DNA of 64,000 nt from Orientallactaga sibirica (lineage: Eukaryota > Chordata > Mammalia > Rodentia > Dipodidae): the NCBI GenBank assembly GCA_036365145.1, contig JAEOAD010000015.1:8673501-8737500 (forward strand), read 5' to 3'. Position numbers and translations under genes: made by a program. The notes beneath the pieces were generated by a model. The model ran no database searches. It saw only the letters and a program-made list of their open reading frames with translations, and was not told where the DNA came from. Below are positions 34,803-45,655 of the stretch, piece by piece. Each line of letters begins with the position of its first letter. The first letter of the stretch is position 1.

Positions 34803-35825
34803 AAAGTTTTATTCACCAGTGAGTTGTTGGCCAAGGAGGTCCTGGTAGCCTCCAAACATTAAAGGCTTTTGCCAAAGTCCTTGGTTTCCCTTGAGAAACA
34901 GATAGTAAGACCCTATTGCTGAAGACATCTCTTGCCTGAGAGGCAAGGTCACTGAGAAAGCAAGCTGGTGCTGAGCAGAAAACCTTCTCCCTGTAGACCA
35001 GCCAACTGAAAGCTGGAAAAAGCTGCACTGCATGCAGCTGTTTGGGAGACAGAAGTCATCAGCAGTGAAAACAGTGGACACTGAATATTCAAGTTTGGCC
35101 ATACAGGCCCAATGACTGAATGGGTGCAATAGTGGCATGTCTACTCATGGGGTAATCAACTGCTCCATAATTGGACTGAAGGTCATCTCTATGGGAGGGA
35201 ATACATACCTGGTACTGAAAAACCTAAGCAAAAGTCTATGGCAGGGGAGGTCATGAGCCTTAGGGGAATAAAGCCTACTCTTGTCTGACTAAATGTATAT
35301 TTTATTCCCACCAATCTGCCCTGAAAGCACTACACTTAATGTTCATATTCACATATTAATGCTACTCTCACTTCTGGTTAGAGAAGCTTCTCTTTTCAGA
35401 TGGCGATGACCACTGGGGTGAGCCAAAAGGCAACATAGTGCTGAGAAGAAGGGATGGAGGAGTGCCTAGCACTGAAACATCTCTGTCAAACCCTCCAAGG
35501 CTCAGGGCCCGTTGCGGAAGAGGGGACAGATGGAATGGAAGAGCCAAAGGAAGAGTACGACTCCTTACAATGCAACTGTCCAGACAGAAATTGGCCTTGA
35601 TATTCATGACCTTGCAGTGCCTAGCAATACCTTCACAAGACCCTCATAATAGAAGAAAAAGATGATGACATCAAATTAAAAGAGAGACTAATGGAGAGAG
35701 GGGAATATGATGGAGATTGGAGTTCTAAAGGGGAGTGGGGGGAGGGGAGTAAAATATCATGCACTTTTTGTATGTAAGTATAGAAGTTGCCAATAAAAAA
35801 AAATAATAATTTAAAAAAAGAATGT
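34803..35825 (+). mobile_element. L1 3' UTR, long fragment
   Basis: The blocks ccaaaaggcaacatagtgct, gagaagaagggatggagga, tattcatgaccttgcagtgc and gaaaaagatgatgacatcaa are followed by a G-rich polypurine tract at 35730-35750 and an AATAAAAAAAAAT tail. This is the structure of a rodent L1 3' UTR. The part from tattcatgacc onward recurs at 41155-41372. Confidence 0.65.
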
Positions 35826-36824
35826 GAGACTGATCTTAAGCAGGAAGTGCCAAGTATAGCTGCAAAAGTATTCTCAGAGGTCACAGCCTACATGCACTGT
35901 ACACATGGTTGCCATATTTGGAGGCTTTCACCATTTTTCTCATGGTAAGTTTATGCTACAATTTCACATAACTTTAGTTATTGAAAATATTTTCTTTTTT
36001 AGTTATTTGACAGTTACAAACTCAAAAATTACTAAAGTATTCTCATTTAATTTCTCACCAAGATAATCTTTAAATGGCAGAATTTGTGATTTTTGTTTTG
36101 TATTTCTTCAGAACAATGGTCCTAGAAATGGTTGAAACATCCCAATTAGACCTAAGGGACTGATATATTTGGAAATTTCTATGCCTGTATTTCTGGTGTA
36201 TCCTTTATTTCCTTAGCAACTGTTTAAATATCTCCAATGGTACTAATTAGTTGTACTATCATATTTGACTTACAGTTTTATATGTTATGAATTTCTTACA
36301 AATAATTAGCTATTTAAAGTTATTTTGACTATAATGGCTTAATAGGAATTTAGTTGGTTTGGGGTACCTGAAATAAACTTGTAAATAAAAAGACTTTTAT
36401 ATAACATTCCATTTCAAGTAAAGAAAATTTTCAAAAAAAATTAAAGGCTGAAAAATAATGAACTTATAACTTGATAATTACAATTTTAAAGCATATTTAT
36501 ATAAAAACATCTAGATTTGATCCTTAAAGTACTGATGGTTTGAAAGGTGATTGGTATAGTAGGAAATGAGGGTGTTAAATTCTGGACAGTTGTTCCAATG
36601 TTGATCCAAGGCCCAACATATATTTGAGCAATAATCGGCATGAAGAAAAGACCCAACAATGTAACATTAGAAACCTATCCATTTTAATAATCAAAATTTA
36701 TACATTTTTGTTTAGTTTTGGTTTGGTCATTTCCAATTTATTTATCATTTTACATTGTTATTGCAGTTTTCAGTATATTGATGTTTCATCTTTTGAGTTA
36801 AATTAATTTCTTTTTCATCTTTAA
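35826..36824. other. Unique AT-rich stretch
   Basis: No supported feature. Confidence 0.5.
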
Positions 36825-37180
36825 ACCTTTTATTAACAATTTTCATAAATGTACATAATGTATTTTGGTAATAATTCTCTCATTTTTCTTTTATCCTATA
36901 CTCCATCCCTCTTCCACTGAACTCCTTCTTCTTTCTGACTAGTCTATCTTCTACTTTGATGTCTTTCCCCCCCCCTCCTTTATCATCCATGTCAAAATAC
37001 TGATGGGTCTAATATTGTGCAGGTCTGGTACAGGTAGTGACAGCTATTATGCTGTCGTGAATTCAATGGTCACTTCATGTTCAGAGATAGCATCCCAGAG
37101 CACACATCCCTGTCCTCTAGCTCTTACATTCCCTGGCCTTTGAGGGTGAGAAAAATATGTCTTATTTATCACTAAATCAT
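36825..37180 (-). mobile_element. L1 3' UTR-like fragment
   Basis: It begins with the complement of an A-rich end (ttttattaacaattttcata) and carries a pyrimidine tract with a C-run at about 36968-36976, the complement of the L1 polypurine tract. The block order near ctagctcttacattccctgg resembles 28380-28440. Confidence 0.5.
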
Positions 37181-37317
37181 TTTTATGTTTATACCATTTT
37201 ATCAACATATCAAAATCTGATTTAAAAGGATAAAATTTCTTTTTGGTAATTTTTATTTTGGACAGAAATTTTTGAAGAAGAGTTTATTTCTCCCAAAACT
37301 ATATTTAAAATTTACAA

Positions 37318-37385
37318 ATACATACATACATACACACATATGTACATACATACATACAGAGAGAGAGAGAGAGAGAAGAGAGAGA
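37318..37385. repeat. (CATA)n followed by (GA)n
   Basis: A compound simple repeat: ACATACAT-type units, then about eight GA units. Confidence 0.9.
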
Positions 37386-38394
37386 TTGAGTTTAACTTTA
37401 ACACAATTATGAAGAAGCTATCACAAATGAATAAAAAGTCATAGGTCTCACATTGCAAAGGACTGAATAAAGAAATCAGCACTTGCTTCACGTCTTTGGC
37501 AGAGAAATATGTAGGAAATGAATTATCTCTCCACTCTGTTGGTTCAAATTATATTAGCCCAAAGAGATCTAATTATGATTACTGATTGAAATTACTGAGC
37601 TCTTAGTGATAGATAGACCTTGGTATATTTCTCCAGAACTTTAGGCTGTTCTAAAGTAGATGTTTTCAAATGCTCAGGATATTTTCATCATTCCACATGC
37701 TCCAATATGTATTTTAAAAATATTGTTAATGATTTCTCTGTGTTTTACATAAACTAGGAACAATGTTATATTGACACATTTTTCATTTAAGCCATGAAAC
37801 TAAGGAATTAAAGCAGATGGAATAAAGAATGTTCAGGCAATAGGAAGAATTTTCAGATGAGAACGGGTGTGCTCAGGGTGGTATGGCCATAGACTAGGAA
37901 GAATTATCAGAATATAAGTTTTTACTATCCACTATTGTAGAGCCATTCAATACTGCTGAAAACAGCATTCCTTAAATTTGTCATTCAATCAAGAATATAT
38001 AGCAAAATGTTGAGTATTATTTTTGGTGTCAGAGTTAAGCATGTTAGTTTAACACACAAATCTATGGGAGGATCAATATTCTCTGATTAGAGGCAAGTTG
38101 GTCTGTGCAGAGAGACATGGACATGTTAAGGGTGAGCTTGTTAACGAAGGCCCCTGAACAGTGAGTTGTGATACCCCATTGGTTGGAGACACTTAAGATA
38201 ATCTGTAGAAAAGATTTTTCCTGACTACTCATTTTAACTTCTAATCAATTTGATGTTTCCTGATTAGTCAGAAACTTGAAAAATCTTCATGTATGTGAGA
38301 ACAAACATAAATCAACAGAGACCAGAGATCTAGATATGGATTTGACCAAGCTATATGAATGTCTCCTTGATGCTTAAGGTAAGTTGGGTGAGGC
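37386..38394. other. Unique stretch
   Basis: No supported feature. Confidence 0.5.
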
Positions 38395-38470
38395 AGAGGC
38401 ATACTGGGGACTGAACCCAGAGCTTTAGGCATGCTAAGTGGGTACTCTAACACTGAGCTCCGTTCTTACC
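38395..38470 (-). mobile_element. ID-type SINE
   Basis: ctggggactgaacccagagc and a later taacactgagctccgttctt are the complements of box B and the ID head, at about 75 bp. Confidence 0.65.
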
Positions 38471-38764
38471 CCTTGGTGTGTCATCTTTTGCGATGGAGAT
38501 ATGTTAGTCAAGCAAGTACTGAGCTCCATGCTTGTATCTTATAGATATGGAAATTGTTATTTATTACCACCAATTCCCACCAGAGGGGCTATGCCACCCA
38601 TATAGCAATTGCTCCACTTCATTCTCACTGTTTCCATTCCTTTCTTCTCTGCTACACCCATCCCACTGACCTTGAACTTTTGTTGTAAATTTATAGCTTG
38701 GAGAACTTCTTTATCTTTCTGATGCCTTTATAATTAGGAATGGCATTCTTACTCTTGCATGAAT
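38471..38764. other. Short unclassified stretch
   Basis: It may be part of an L1 3' UTR (ccaattcccaccagaggggc), but this is too weak to call. Confidence 0.3.
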
Positions 38765-39106
38765 TGTGATCATTAAGGGGATATCCTTGTAGTGGTGTTC
38801 TGAATGCTAGGTTCCCAGCTGATGGAGATTTGGGGATTAATGTCTCTTGGAGGTGGTGTATTGTTGGGGGAGGGCTTATGGTTATTATAGCCAGTTTTCC
38901 CTTGCCAGTGTTTGGCACACTTTCCTGTTGCTCTTGTCTACCTTATGTTAGCCAGAGGGTTATGTCCACTCTCTTGCCATTGCTATCATTTTACCCTACC
39001 ATCATGGAGCTTCCCCTCAGTCTGTAAGCCAAAATAAACCTTTTGTTCTCCTAAATCTGCTATGGATTGGGAGATTTCTGCCAGCAATACAAACCTGACT
39101 GCAACA
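38765..39106 (+). repeat. 5' LTR of the second MaLR-like element
   Basis: Its start (tgtgatcatt) is inferred by aligning to the 3' LTR. It ends aacctgactgcaaca. Confidence 0.75.
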
Positions 39107-40285
39107 GTAAAGTTAGTACTAAGAATGGAGTTGCTGATAGACACCTGATTGTGTGGCTTTGGCCTTTTTGAGCTGATTTTCAAGAGGAATGTGGAAGGAT
39201 TTGAAATCTTGGCATAAGAGATGCCTTGTAGGCTGTAAGTAAGCTTGATGGACTATTCTGGTCAGAGTTAAAAGACCTGAATGCAGTTAAGAACCATGGA
39301 CTGTGAGGTCTGGCTTGTGAGAGTGAGAAAGAGCTTTGCCTGGACTGGGCTAGAAGCAGTTTTTGTGAGAGGCTTGCTGTTCTGTCAATGTCCTGAGATC
39401 TTGTGCAGGGTTGCTTTTCATAGAAATGGACTGGTGTGAGTAGACGGATATGGCAGAGAAATGAAATCTTTGGGTGGAAACTTCTGCCCATTCAGCTGCA
39501 ATTATATGAGATTACAACCTTTGAGATTGGGCTAGCTGACCTGCACTGGGGCAACAGGAAGAATGTAGACTCTTTTGAAAGGGACTGAGTGCTCAAAGAT
39601 TGTTGTGTTCTTTAGTCTGCTTTATTCTCCCCTGGATTAACAAATGGCATCCTACTTGGTATCATGGAGTGTGGGAGACATAGGAAAGGACAAGTAACTG
39701 AATTTGCAACATGGTCTTGTGTTTTGGAGAAGGCCATGTTCAGTGTGAGGCAGGTTTCTTGGATGCCTGCATGGAGACCATGTGGAGCCATGAGGATGGT
39801 CTGTGGGTTGCAGTGGAGACCCAGTGGAGATGCCAGAACCACGATATGGCTTCTAAGGAAAGCTGCCAGCCCTGGAATGAAGTTTTCTAGGACTGTGAGT
39901 AGCCTAGCTGGAAGGGAGGAGTGGGAACTGCAGAGAATTTGCTGGTTAGAATTATCAAACTGGGAGTCTTGTCCTTGACTAGATTTGTTGGACTGGGAAC
40001 TACAGGGTTTGATGTTTGCCCTGTTTAAAGCTTATATTGGTTGAATATTTCTTTGCTATGCACAATGCCATCTTTTGCAGTGTGTTTATTCTGTGCCATT
40101 ATGGGTTTTAGGTTTTTTTTTTTTTTTTTTGTGCTATGGCCCAGTTAAAAGACCTTTGATTATGAGGATATTTGGACATCATTAGGATTGCTAAAAACTA
40201 TGGGGACTTTCATAGTTGCACTGAGTGCATTGTATTTTATAATATGTATGGATATAAGTTTATTTGGGTCAGGGGCAGAAGGTAG
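39107..40285 (+). pseudogene. MaLR interior, noncoding
   Basis: It opens with gttagtactaagaatggag, a degraded counterpart of the tggtaccaagagtggag site in the first element, and closes with purine-rich aggggcagaaggtag before the 3' LTR, as expected of a polypurine tract. The longest frames (about 104 codons at 39664-39978) resemble no retroviral protein. Confidence 0.7.
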
Positions 40286-40619
40286 TGGTTGATTCAAGTG
40301 TCCCCATAAACTTAGGTGTTCTGAATGCTAGGTTCCCAGCTGATGGAGATTTGGAAATTAATGCCTCTTGGAGGTGGTGTATTGTTGGGGTGGGGGCTTA
40401 TAGTTATTATAGCCGGTTTCCCTTTGCCAGTGTTTGGCACACTCTCCTGTTGTTATTGTCCACTTTATGTTGGACAGGAGGTGATATCTCATGCTATCAT
40501 TTTCCCTTGCCATCATGGAGCTTCCCCTCAAGTCTGTAAGACAAAATAAACCTTTTTGTTGCCCCCAAAAGCTGCTCTTGGTTGGGTAATTTCTGCCAGC
40601 AATGTGAACCTGACTGCAA
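40286..40619 (+). repeat. 3' LTR of the second MaLR-like element
   Basis: Starts tggttgattcaagtgtcccc and ends gaacctgactgca. Confidence 0.8.
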
Positions 40620-41154
40620 AAATCCTAAAACAATCTGTGATCAAAATTGGTTAGGTGAAAAATTTCATACTTTTAATCTTATTTTATATAATGCCACCTT
40701 ACTTATAGTAAGAATCATGTTACTTTTCTCCCCACAGGATGTAATTTTAAAACTTCCCAAATCCAGTTCAGACTTCATAGCCAATGAGTAAAATGATTAG
40801 AAACATGTCTAATCCTATAATAGAAATATGTCAACCTTGCTAGTACAACTTGAAGTGTGAAGTTCTACCTCCTACAAGCAGAAACTGGGAAGAAACCTGA
40901 ATTCTGTGAAGTTATGAATTATAATTTTAACGTTTAAATTTAATCTTTTATAATAAAAAAGACGATGGCTGTATACTTCTTGATGGCTGCATTAGAGAAT
41001 GGTACTAATTCATTTTGCTAAAGAAAATGAAAATGTTTTTGTTTTACCTTTTTCTTGTTTGTTCCTTTTTCTTGTTTTTACTGGTGGAATGATCAGAAAG
41101 GGAAAGCTAAAGGGAAATGGGGAAAGGGAGAGAGGAGCCACAAAGCAAGTATGT
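40620..41154. other. Unique AT-rich stretch
   Basis: No supported feature. Confidence 0.5.
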
Positions 41155-41375
41155 TAGCCTTACTTGGCCTGGATATCCATGACCTTGCAATAGCTGGCAT
41201 TACCTACACAATACCCACATGACAGGAGGAAAAGATGATGACATCATAGTAAAAGAGAGACTCATTGAGAGGGGAAAGGATATGATGGAGGGCAGATTTG
41301 TAAGGAGGAAAGTGATGGAGGGGGTTTTCATGATTTATTGTCTATAATTATGGAAGTTGTCAATATAAAAATTCA
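41155..41375 (+). mobile_element. L1 3' UTR fragment
   Basis: atccatgaccttgcaatagc, then a gaaaagatgatgacatcat block and gatatgatggagggcag, match the end of 35580-35770. Confidence 0.65.
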
Positions 41376-41639
41376 GAAGTTAAGATGAATGTTAATACAG
41401 TATGTATTTTTAATGGTACTACTGTCAAACAAATTATAAGTATCTTCATTTTCTTTTGGGAAAAAAATAATATTGTTAAAAAAGAATGCTCACAAGGATA
41501 GAGGAAACATTAATGCTTTCATATGAAGGCTGTTGAAGTGATGTATTGTAGATTATAGATAGGAAAAAGATATATAGTGTACAAAGAGAGAGTGAAAGAA
41601 AAAGGAGAGAAAGATGGGGAAAGAACAGAGGGAGGAAAA

Positions 41640-41695
41640 TGTAACGATATAGATAGATGATGATGATGATAGCTAGATAGACAGAATGATAGAAG

Positions 41696-41733
<38 letters not shown>

Positions 41734-41735
41734 TA
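41640..41735. repeat. (GATA)/(GATG)/(GACA) compound repeat
   Basis: Imperfect GATA and GATG units precede about seven clean GACA units at 41702-41731. Confidence 0.92.
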
Positions 41736-41804
41736 CATAGATGATTGACCAAGTGGTTTCATATTGTGATAGTATATGAGTGTGTGGACATAATTATAGA
41801 TTTT

Positions 41805-41965
41805 ATTTTTTTTTTTTTTTTTGGTTTTGAGAGGTAGGGTCTCACTCTGGTCCAGGCTGACCTGGAATTCACTATGTAGTCTCAGGGTGGCCTCGAACTC
41901 TCGGCAATCCTCCTACCTCTGCCTCCCGAGTGCTGGGATTAAAGGCGTGCTACACCACGCCCGGC
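41805..41965 (-). mobile_element. Young-looking B1 SINE with 15-bp TSD
   Basis: Antisense B1 with few differences from the window consensus, retaining CpGs (gcctcccgagtgctggga, then ccacgcccggc). ataattatagatttt at 41790-41804 and ataactatagatttt at 41966-41980 are the TSD. The 142-codon plus-strand frame from 41821 runs out of the antisense B1 into unique DNA and is not accepted as a gene. Confidence 0.95.
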
Positions 41966-41980
41966 ATAACTATAGATTTT

Positions 41981-44900
41981 TGACATTAGTTTTGATTAAT
42001 TGCTTAGATTGTGTGATCTGGATTGACCTTTCTGAGGTGCTCAACCAAGGGAATGTTGATCAAAGATCAAGAAGTGGAAAGCACAAGGATACTAAGGTAC
42101 ATCAAAGTAATCTTGTGTATTCTAGAAACAGTAGATGGGCAGCAAAAAGGAAGGGTTTTGATTTGAAGAGAAAGTATCCCAAGACAATCGTATTTTCATT
42201 TTGTTTTCAAAAAGAAATCACTCAAGGTACTGTGTGGAAAATAGATTAGAAGGGCTCAGAATACATCAGACACCAAGATTAATCTGTTGTTGAATCATAA
42301 CTAAGTCAATATGTAGGTGTTCTAGCAGTGTATATTTTTATTAATCAGAGTGAATAGCCAATCAATTTTTGAATGAATGATGAAATAATGATTTGAATTA
42401 AAAAGTAAATATATATAAATATTTACTTAGCTTCACAGTAATATCCAAGTCAAACACATTTACAATGAGCCTTCTCATAGCTTAAGGGCAGGGGGAAATT
42501 ATGAAGATTAAATTCATTCAGTAAGGCAGCATTCATTATAATTAATAAAGTCAGGTTTCTCTGATTTTAAATAAGACAATATCTGTTTTGCCATTTAAAT
42601 AAAGTTGCTGTTTTATAAATGTCTTAGTACTAAGTTTTGTGGTTTATCAATGCTAATTTCAAATGCAAGCTTTCTCTGAATTACAACAGGTTAAAAATTC
42701 CAATGTTGAAACACACCATTTTTTTTTCAGCTTGTTACCTGGAATTATTTTATGTATCTCAGAGCAGAGTAAAAATGTAAAAGGATCATCACTTAGGTGA
42801 TTAACTTCCAGCTTCCAGACAAACATTTAAACTGATTTATACCTGATTTTCCTCTAGGATAGCTATAGTTACTTGATATCTCTTCTCTAACTGATCAGTG
42901 ATAGCTGGGGGAACATTTCTTTAGCTGTATGCAAATTGGGCATGAAACACTGAAAGCCAGCCTGTGCCTAGAGTAATATCTGTTATGAATTTCATCTGTA
43001 GAACTGTTGAGCTGTTCATCAGACAAGGGGCACACAAAAGACCTAAAAGCAATGGATTGGCCCAATCACATAGTGGTGTGGGGATGTTTCTATGATACAG
43101 GAGTGCTGGTGTGCAATAAGTGATCAAAAGTAGCCTGTCGGGAGACAAATCAGGAATCAATCATCACTTCATTGCTTGGACACATAGAGATAGTTGCATT
43201 TAAAGGATTTTCTTTTCCAAAATTCTGAGAGGGGAAAAATAGGCTTTGAAATTAGTTCTGTTGGTTGCTCATGAAGTACATTGAGATTTTTAAAAAGCCA
43301 AGAGAAATTCTTTTCATAGTTTGAAGGAAACAGCTTTTAAAATCTGCTAGTTTGTGGTCATTATAGTATATTTAGACTTTTATTTCTTGACAAATATTAA
43401 GAAACATAAGAATGAAAAATGTGAATTTTCGATGATCTACATGAAGTTAAGGAACCACTCCTGTTGAGGAGATTTGTAGAATAAGCTATGATAAATTTGA
43501 AAATAACTTAAAACATGCTTCCTTCTGAGTTTTTTGTTCAAAAACATTCTTAGGTGACAAACAAAATTTGTTTAAATCTGAGTTCCATTATTTTACATTC
43601 CTGATCAACCTTTTATAATACATTTAAATATTTGAATCATTTTATTCATGTGTATGAGCTCTCAACAATCATCATCAGTTATTGAAGTGAATAGATAAAA
43701 AATAGTCATAATACTTTCTGATCTCTAGATAAGCATTAAAATATGGAGATCAACAGTGTTATTTTAGTACTGTGTTATATATGGTATGAACTTAAGTGTT
43801 GATAAGTACAAAAAATGTAAATGGGATAGTAGCACTAAATAGTATAAATGTATCTGATTAATACTATATGAGAAACCTTATTTGGAGATTTGTGGATAAA
43901 ATCATGATTTGGTGTATAATTTTGTCAATAATAACTCAAGGAGTATCTGAAATCAATAATGCTAAACTTCTGTGCCTCTTGGACATCAATAAAGACGGTG
44001 GAGTACAAGAAGTGATTCCATGGAGCTTAGAAAATATTGTTGTTGAAAGTGGTTTATCCTCCTTCCTTTAAGCCCCCAGAGACACAATATTGGATACTTA
44101 CACACAAATGTCATGGGGAAGCAAGTGATGCTCAGGTTTAAACAAAACATTCAAGGGTTACTTAAGTGAATTTTATACTAATAAATGAAAAGTTGGTATC
44201 TATGGTGTCTTATTAGAACTGATCATGTGTACTAGTAAATACAAAAGCAATTTCTGAACCAATTGAACTAAATAATTCTGCTGATTAAGGGAAAATAGGT
44301 TTACTGTTACACAGTAAGAACCAGGAGGAAATGCCTGGATGGGGAATCAGTAGGGCATATTAGAAAATTTTAGAAATTTAACACAAGGGCTCATATTCTC
44401 CAGAAATGAACACTTGAGTTGACAGGTAAATATTAATTATTTGCCAGGCTGGCTGAGAGGAAAGCATGGAATATACTTTGAAAGGTATAACTTATGCATA
44501 TCAGCCATGGCAATATAATCACTTGTAGAAACAAGGGCAGTCATTGTAGGTACTTTTTGCTATGTTATTAAATGCAATTCTTCTCTTATACAAGGTACTC
44601 TGTTTTCATGTTCTTAGGATCACATAATTTACTCTTTAGAATATGGTATTTCAGGGTGGGGTTTGACTGGATGAGGAATGTCTAACATAAAGAAATAGAG
44701 AGAGTCACTGATAGGACCTTACGTCTCTGCTTTGAGAGAGGAAATAAGTTAGTTCCACTGATACACAGCATTATTGTATTATGTCAGAAGTAGCAAACAG
44801 ATCTACTATGACCAGTGAGCAAGGTTATGGAGGAGCCTTTGCCATGGATTCATTTGAATCTCGCCAATCTTTTGGGCTGTAAACAGCGGTGGGGACTATG

Positions 44901-45454
44901 GTAAAGTCATATTAAAGAAGATACTTCTCACCCCTGAAGCACTGTTGACAAAGATGGTCACCATGGAAACCAAATCTGTAGTAGCTCCCCAAAATCCAAC
45001 TCTTTATACTTCCTAGTGATATCCATACTTAACACCTTTGCTTGAAACAGCTAGACTAGTTTTATTTTTCTTACCTGGAAGGAAACACGGCTGTTTCACT
45101 TTCTGTGAAAAGCCTTCAGTGAAAATTCAAGGACCACCAGCTTTAGACAAGGGTGTTTTCTATTCTTCCTAACAATCATCAGGAGCCTGTCATGGAAGTG
45201 TCAGTCAAAAGATTCAACAACTCAGATTGTATGATAAAAGGATGAAGTATTATAAGGAAATAAACATGAAACCATGTATAGAAATAAAAGATTATTTTGG
45301 AAGTAATCTGCTTCTAAAATTGCAACTGATCATTAGAAATAATTAGCAAGCAAATTATGATTAATAAATGTTGAATTCCAAAGCAAATAATGTGAGGTGA
45401 TACATGACAATTTCTGTACCACGTACTATTCCTTGTACTAAGTATTTGTTGAAC
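41981..45454. other. Repeat-poor AT-rich stretch, no gene seen
   Basis: About 3.5 kb without a mobile element I could name and without a coding frame of interest. Such a gap in a repeat-dense window can indicate constrained noncoding sequence or simply very old DNA. 44.8-45.2 kb is somewhat GC-richer and holds an X-box-like word. Confidence 0.5.
44957..44970. promoter_or_regulatory. RFX X-box-like palindrome
   Basis: GTCACCATGGAAAC matches the RFX X-box GTTGCCATGGCAAC at 11 of 14 positions, keeping the central CCATGG and the AAC end. It lies in non-repeat DNA. A single motif match is weak evidence. Confidence 0.25.
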
Positions 45455-45655
45455 ATTTTTTTTTTGAGACAGAGAGAGAGAGAGAGAGTGGGTGCACCAG
45501 TGGCCTCTCAGCTGCTGTGAACCAATTCCAGATGCATGTGCCCCCTTGTGGGCAAGTGCATCACTGAATCTGGCTAACCGTGGGATGTGGAGAATTGAAC
45601 GGGCATTCTTAGGCTTGGCAGGCAAGCCCCTTAACTGCTAGCCATCTCTCCAGCC
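45455..45655 (-). mobile_element. B2-like SINE, long form
   Basis: Antisense element with a T-run, GA tract, gcctctcagctgctgtgaac, gcccccttgtgggcaag, and an end ctagccatctctccagcccc. It is the same variant as 329-596, with a shortened inner segment. Confidence 0.9.
45538..45551 (-). promoter_or_regulatory. CTCF-core-like motif within SINE
   Basis: GTGCCCCCTTGTGG, the reverse complement of CCACAAGGGGGCAC, is the same motif as in the copies at 460 and 56035. Confidence 0.38.

Larger units (their letters stand above)
38765..40619 (+). mobile_element. Second MaLR-like ERV with two LTRs
   Basis: Two direct copies of an LTR of about 335-340 bp enclose a 1.18-kb interior. The LTR subfamily differs from that at 18.6 kb. 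Shared words include ttctgaatgctaggttccca, cttggaggtggtgtattgtt and gccagtgtttggcacac. AATAAACCTTTT is kept in both. The first 30 bases of the two LTRs agree poorly while the rest is close. No coding capacity remains. Confidence 0.85.

Noticed and set aside
34809..35138. 109-codon minus-strand frame
   Set aside because: Antisense to an L1 3' UTR fragment; no known domain.
39664..39978. 104-codon frame in the MaLR interior
   Set aside because: MaLR interiors are noncoding and the sequence resembles no retroviral protein.
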